64,000 nucleotides of DNA from positions 120,768,110 through 120,832,109 of the forward strand of contig OX235279.1 in assembly GCA_944472155.2 (NCBI GenBank), read 5' to 3'. Below are positions 59,561 through 64,000 of the stretch, one piece after another; position 1 is the stretch's first letter, and each line of letters starts with the position of its first letter. The notes beneath the pieces are model-generated. The model ran no database searches and was not told the origin of the DNA. It was given only the letters and a program-made list of their open reading frames with translations. This DNA comes from Trichobilharzia szidati (lineage: Eukaryota > Platyhelminthes > Trematoda > Strigeidida > Schistosomatidae). Made by a program: the position numbers and the translations under genes.

Positions 59561-60460
59561 TCATGAGACATTTAGGGAGGGAGTGAAGGGATGGAAGTGT
59601 GTTGGTTGTTTGAGTTGTGCTATGCTTGTGCGTCTCTGCACTCTCTCCCCCTCTGTCTCTGTCTCAATAATCCTACCACCTAAGCTATACATACTTAATT
59701 AGCTGTAATGACTGCATTCTTCATGTAAGAGTTGGAGTGATATTAAGAGTGATCTGGTCTGGCCACCAGATTCTAATGGGTCAGGACAGGCAGTCCACAT
59801 TGTGTGACTGAAGTGCTAATCTAGGACGTTTCCTGACTTCACATCAATTATCAGCGTTGTTTGTAGCTCGGGTTCGAACAGGTAATGCAGTCATCAGAAG
59901 CTATCAGGCGATGTGATGCAAGTAACTAGCCTCCTGGTTGAGATAGAGGAAATAACGATAAGTTTGAGAACGACAGACCTTAAGATTATTGACATTTCGT
60001 ATCTCGAGCATATTGGAAAACTATCGCTCAGCAAACATATGAGTACATCAAGCTGTTGAGTTCTAAATTGGACGATAATTACATTCTGTATCTCATAGGT
60101 AGTCACTATCGTTCTCCGCACAATTCCGACCATCGAGTAAATGCTGCGTACATTGGTATCATATACTCTGTTATAACCACCCCTGCTGGACGCTTATCCA
60201 GTTCACTTTATATTTAACCAAAATCATACATCGGTAATTAGATATACACAAACACTACCTATACCAGATATACAGTTCTTTGATGATAGATTACCTTAGT
60301 GAGTGATTCGCCTAATGCTCAAACGACTGTCTCTAATGTTTAACTCTAATTATCATGTGACTGGAAATTTTACCCAGTATAACCGATATTTTAACCAATC
60401 AAGATTGGCAGATGTCACTCCATCTAAGTGAAGAGATAATCGACCTCAATGGTCACGACT
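59561..60460. other. Gene-free stretch
   Basis: No supported gene. Contains pieces of unrecognised moderately GC-richer sequence (59750-60180) that may be a repeat. Confidence 0.35.
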
Positions 60461-60614
60461 TCTCACTAGAACTCCAGGAATCTCCATCCTGTAACAAGTC
60501 ACTAGAGAGCATCAGATTAGTTTTCTATAATTGGTTTGTAAGGATTATAGAAAATTAATCTGATGCTCGCTAGTGACTTGCTACAGGATGGAGTTTCCTG
60601 GAGTTCTAGTGAGA
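60461..60614. repeat. Foldback inverted repeat, about 70-base arms
   Basis: The left arm 60461-60530 and right arm 60544-60614 are near-perfect reverse complements: TCTCACTAGAACTCCAGGAA pairs with TTCCTGGAGTTCTAGTGAGA at the outer ends, with a loop of about 13 bases. A 25-base piece across the loop (about 60523-60547) recurs inverted at about 60930-60955. Confidence 0.88.
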
Positions 60615-60714
60615 TGTGATGACAAGTTGGGTTCATCCAGTCAAGTGTGAGGATGGGTGTCCCACCGACGACATTGGTTGGTGTCGCGTTAAATCACGAA
60701 TTGGTAGAAGTTAG

Positions 60715-60925
60715 AATTCATGGGCTGGCCACTGAATCGGGTCCCAGTGACTGAATGGTATACGAGCTTGCCTGCTTGTAACCGGTAGGTCCTGGGTTCA
60801 AACCCCAGTGGGTGCGTACTGCCAACGATTCCCAAACTAGTGGGACTAGACGCCTGTCCAGTACTCCAGTGCTGGTTTTCAATGGTTCTCTAACTGATAT
60901 AAATCCGTGACCAACTCGTAAAAAC
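60715..60925 (+). mobile_element. tRNA-derived SINE with mutated hammerhead
   Basis: tRNA-like head with A-box-like GAATGGTATACGAG (about 60752-60765) and B box GGGTTCAAACCCC (about 60794-60806), followed by a hammerhead-shaped segment and a tail containing CCAGTGCTGGTTTTC. Same architecture as the SINE at 26731-26947. It lies between the foldback at 60461 and its inverted extra piece at 60930. Confidence 0.75.
60816..60864 (+). ncRNA. Hammerhead-shaped motif, core mutated
   Basis: Stem I GUACUG/CAGUAC (60816-60821, 60859-60864) and stem II UCCC/GGGA pair. Stem III is AC/GU with loop GCCU, followed by GUC at 60856-60858. The core reads CCAACGA (60822-60828) where CUGAUGA is required and UAGA (60847-60850) where GAAA is required. 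It should be inactive. Confidence 0.7.
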
Positions 60926-60999
60926 AAAACTAATCCTTACAAACCAATTATAGAAGAGATAATGACTGAACTGAAAGGTAGAAAATAATCAACTGGGAG

Positions 61000-61900
61000 A
61001 TGGACTCGAACCAGTAACTGAAAAATATGGGTATTCTGAATCAGTTGAGATTAGGGGGTTGGGGTTTTGTCGATCATACCATCGTCACAGAATACACTTG
61101 TCCGAAGTACTAACTAACATTACAACCGTGTAGGTGTGTGATTTCAATCAGATGATTACACTAAGCTATCTAACTCATCATCACAATAGAATACAGCTCA
61201 AACAGAAATGGGCTATCATGAATGAACATTCTGTTGAGCAACAATGCACAGAGATATCTATACCTTTAATGTCAGTAATTCTTGCTCTACACACATTACT
61301 TCACATGAATACTTCCATTTCATAAAGCACGTAGAAGTGAAATGTTCACATTTTATGCGGAGACTTCTCGTCAACTGTAGACAACTTAAAATATAAAACA
61401 GTGTATTAACAGTATGAGGAGATGCATTTTTTGTTGTATTAGCAAAAGGTTTGCATTCAAATGGTCGGAGTTTAGGGAGACAACAATATGGGTGAACTGT
61501 GACGATGTAATCAAGTAACCAGTTAGAAATGACACACAAGGGAAAGTGGTTATCATCCATCGAGGGATTTTGTAAGGCTCTTCGAGAAGTCTCGTTAGAT
61601 GACTCAATAACAAAAACACAAATGGACTAGCAAATTGAAGGGAAGAAATGTTTACATCATATTGTAGGAGTAAGGTATTTGGAAGTGATTCGAAATCAGT
61701 TATATGAGTTTCGATAAGTAGGTTGGACAAGGTCATGGAGACAATAACAATAAGATTGGTGAATAAATACACGAGCAACAGAATACATATTTAATTATGT
61801 TATTGGTGGAAACAAATTGTTCCGCGAGGTAAACTAAGATGAATCACTGTGGTTTACTTAAATACAAGTTTAGTTTGAATTGTCTGATGGCGATTATTAT
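61000..61900. other. Gene-free stretch
   Basis: Contains a 130-codon hydrophobic - strand frame (61386-61778) and an overlapping one; neither resembles a family, and neither start nor splice context supports a gene. Confidence 0.35.
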
Positions 61901-63240
61901 TTCTTTGGGTGACGAGTAGAACACGAGGCTTCAACTGGGTCCACGATTGACCATAATCTCTCATCTCCTCATCGCATTCCACACTCTTCTTCATTTCACC
62001 CTAGAACGACCCACTCATCACTTCCCATTGCGATGCCACTCGAGCGATGGCCTGCAATGAGCGCGATATCATTCGACAGCGTCCTTCTTCAACGTATACC
62101 CGTTCCATCTTCATCTTCTCTCACATATGTGTTGAGCAATAGACTCTCGCCTGTCGGTTTGTTCCACTAAAGAGTTTCTTGTTCCTAATTTTTTTCTGGC
62201 CAGCTGACCCGCCATTTGGTCTTCAGTATGGAGCGAGCGAAGTTGGCAGCTGTTGATGAAAGTCTGCAGTGGCCTGGCCGCGACTTGTAGTGCAAGTTTC
62301 TGGCTAGCATAGGACAAGTAACTGACTGAGTGACTTCACATTTATGTTGAAAATCTGAATCTTCCTCCACATGGTCACTGAGTGCAGGAGACTTCCAAAC
62401 TTGGTTTCACGTTGGTGAAGGCATATCTCGCATTTCCGATTCTGGCTGGCCTGCTCTGACACCTTCATCCTTGCTGTCCGACTGCCTGTGGTTGGAACAA
62501 TGCTTCGTAGCCAGATAAGTGAAGGAAGTAATCTCTGTCAAATGTCTCCCGTTGATGGTGATTGGTGCTGGTTACTGTTATTGTTGGTGTAGGTTATCTT
62601 CATCACCTCCGTCCGTCTTCTCTATATTCACCTGGAGTCCTGTCTTCACTGCCAGCCAGCCTCTTCTCCCAGTGTGTTCGCCTGCAAGACGTTGAGTTTG
62701 TGTGACGTTAAACATAAATCATCCACTTGCGTAATCCAGATCTTCTAGAGTCTTCTTATTGGTCGGTGAGGCGTATTCCTGTATTCTCACTCTCATTCCA
62801 CAGTCTGACACATAATCCAGTCTACCACAATTGGGAATATCATCGGTAATAGTGGACAGCCAGACTTATCTTACTTCTGTATTCGCTTCGAACATCTCGC
62901 AGAGTTTTCCGTTGTGGATCAGCTGACACGTGTCACTGTCGTATAGTCAGCTGTTGAATGAGGTTGATAAAGACTTGGAGCGATAGATTCAGGAAATCTG
63001 CATAATGTTGCATTTCTTTGTTGTTGTTTTCTGCGGTCCTCTTTACCTGACCCATGTTTACCCACAGTCTCTCATCTCCTCCATGTCACCCTCGAAGTGA
63101 CACCCAACTCGTCGACTCGTATTCGGATTTCACTCAAGCGATGGCTGGCATTGTGCGGGATGTCACTCAACGGACTCCTGGTCGTGTGTCCACTCCGACC
63201 ATCTCCATTGTCTTCTTCATATCAACAGATTCGTGTCCGT
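61900..63240 (-). mobile_element. RTE fragments, same family as 51660-54995
   Basis: 61920-62125 and 63010-63235 match the family 3' untranslated region. 62160-62400 is C-terminal coding debris. 62440-63000 is the late RT segment, with the palm box near 62730 carrying the same four-base insertion. At least two overlapping or rearranged copies are present on the - strand. Confidence 0.6.
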
Positions 63241-63334
63241 AATTATCTGCATACATCGATATGAGAGAATACAAGTCGTGTCTTTTCACCAATTTGATTG
63301 CTGTTGAAGAGTATGGAAGAGAAATACTCACTAA

Positions 63335-64000
63335 TTGTCTTCAAAACAATTTCATCAAAATCTGTCTAAACTCAAGTTGTACGTGGATTTCCCACGTAAA
63401 ACAGACGAATGTTTAAGTGACATACTTTTCACCACACACGAGATTGATAAAGCTGTCGCAAATCTTAAGCTTAGTAACACTATTGGTCCAGATGGTATAT
63501 CTTCCATTCTGCTGAAAAACGGTGATAGTGACATGAATTTACTCCTACTCACGTTAGACTCAATTTCACTAAGCGATGGGACATACCCTACCTGCTGGAA
63601 GAAGTCTTATATTGTACCTATCCATAAATGCGGGCCTACAGCTGATATCAACAACTACCGCCCCATCAACATCACGTCTGTAGTTTCACGTGTAATGGAA
63701 AAGATAGTAAAGACTCAAATCATTCAGTACTTGCTGTCAAATGACCTACTATCCCCATCCCAATACGGTTTCTTAAGTAGAAGGTCGTGCATTACTTGCC
63801 ACTTAGATTATTTTGACTACATTACACAATGCATTGATAATGGGCATTCGGTAACAACATTATTTCTCGACGTTAGCAAGGCCTTCGATAAAGTCCCACA
63901 TATCAGACTCATAACAAAACTCCAATCCTACGGAATAACCGGGAAACTTCTCAAATGGATAAATTCTTTTCTCACAGAAAGAGAGCGATTAGTCAAAATC
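63335..64000 (+). CDS. CR1/jockey-type reverse transcriptase, partial
   Basis: Open + strand frame of 222 codons running off the window end, with no ATG near its start, so the element is 5'-truncated or its ORF begins further upstream in another frame. It covers the RT fingers and first palm part: KLSNTIGPDGISSILLK, CWKKSYIVPIHKCG, NNYRPINITS, SPSQYGFLSRRSC and TLFLDVSKAFDKVPH, the last holding the first catalytic Asp. The catalytic YADD would lie beyond 64000. No stop or shift is seen, so this copy is younger than the CR1-like one at 55000. Confidence 0.85.
   Translation, partial: MSSKQFHQNLSKLKLYVDFPRKTDECLSDILFTTHEIDKAVANLKLSNTIGPDGISSILLKNGDSDMNLLLLTLDSISLSDGTYPTCWKKSYIVPIHKCGPTADINNYRPINITSVVSRVMEKIVKTQIIQYLLSNDLLSPSQYGFLSRRSCITCHLDYFDYITQCIDNGHSVTTLFLDVSKAFDKVPHIRLITKLQSYGITGKLLKWINSFLTERERLVKI

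Noticed and set aside
61386..61778. 130-codon hydrophobic - strand frame
   Set aside because: AT-rich sequence gives Leu/Ile/Phe-rich translations by chance; no family resemblance and no splice or start context.
1..64000. CRISPR arrays, bacterial operons or integrated virus
   Set aside because: No regularly spaced direct repeats, no ribosome-binding sites and no viral structural or polymerase genes are seen; all reverse transcriptases fit non-LTR or Penelope-like elements.

Overview
The window is eukaryotic and looks like a piece of a schistosomatid blood-fluke (trematode) nuclear genome. The evidence is AT-rich intergenic DNA, GT-AG introns that include micro-introns of 27 to 39 bases, tRNA-headed SINEs carrying a hammerhead ribozyme, and a dense load of RTE-clade, CR1-like and Penelope-like retroelements. 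The species cannot be fixed from sequence alone. There is no CRISPR array, prokaryotic operon, rRNA or convincing stand-alone tRNA gene.

Three host genes can be supported, all on the + strand. (1) 8927-9697 encodes the proteasome beta-5 subunit (PSMB5 family) in four exons; as written it lacks the segment that should hold the catalytic threonine. (2) 9787-32562 encodes a six-exon MPPE1/PGAP5-type metallophosphoesterase with all five metal-binding motifs. Its first exon begins 90 bases after the PSMB5 stop, directly behind a 3' splice site, and has no usable ATG. The schistosome spliced leader ends in AUG and joins this exon exactly in frame, so PSMB5-MPPE1 looks like a trans-spliced dicistron. 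(3) 35445-42934 encodes a five-exon GPALPP1-like (DUF3752) protein of 266 residues.

Layout. 1-8200: a decayed coding remnant on the - strand (1134-2258), a mostly unreadable stretch, and an internally deleted RTE copy (about 6030-8230). 8927-32562: PSMB5 and MPPE1. MPPE1 introns 2, 3 and 4 are filled with RTE copies, including a full-length 3.8-kb element with a 13-base target-site duplication (18236-22067), and intron 4 holds a SINE with a hammerhead ribozyme (26731-26947). 33285-34590: a Penelope-like fragment between inverted terminal arms. 35445-42934: GPALPP1, with three RTE fragments in its introns. 43000-55000: a graveyard of RTE pieces, including one intact endonuclease reading frame (44584-45429). 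55000-58140: a CR1-like element broken by a Penelope-like insertion. 58970-63240: more Penelope and RTE debris, a 150-base foldback (60461-60614) and a second SINE whose hammerhead core is mutated. 63335-64000: the reading frame of a CR1/jockey-type reverse transcriptase running off the window.

The host genes share no pathway. PSMB5 serves protein turnover, MPPE1 GPI-anchor remodelling for ER export, and GPALPP1 is an unassigned nuclear-type protein. What links them is RNA processing: cis micro-introns, probable spliced-leader addition, and introns expanded by retroelements, several of which look like non-autonomous copies spread by another element's enzymes.
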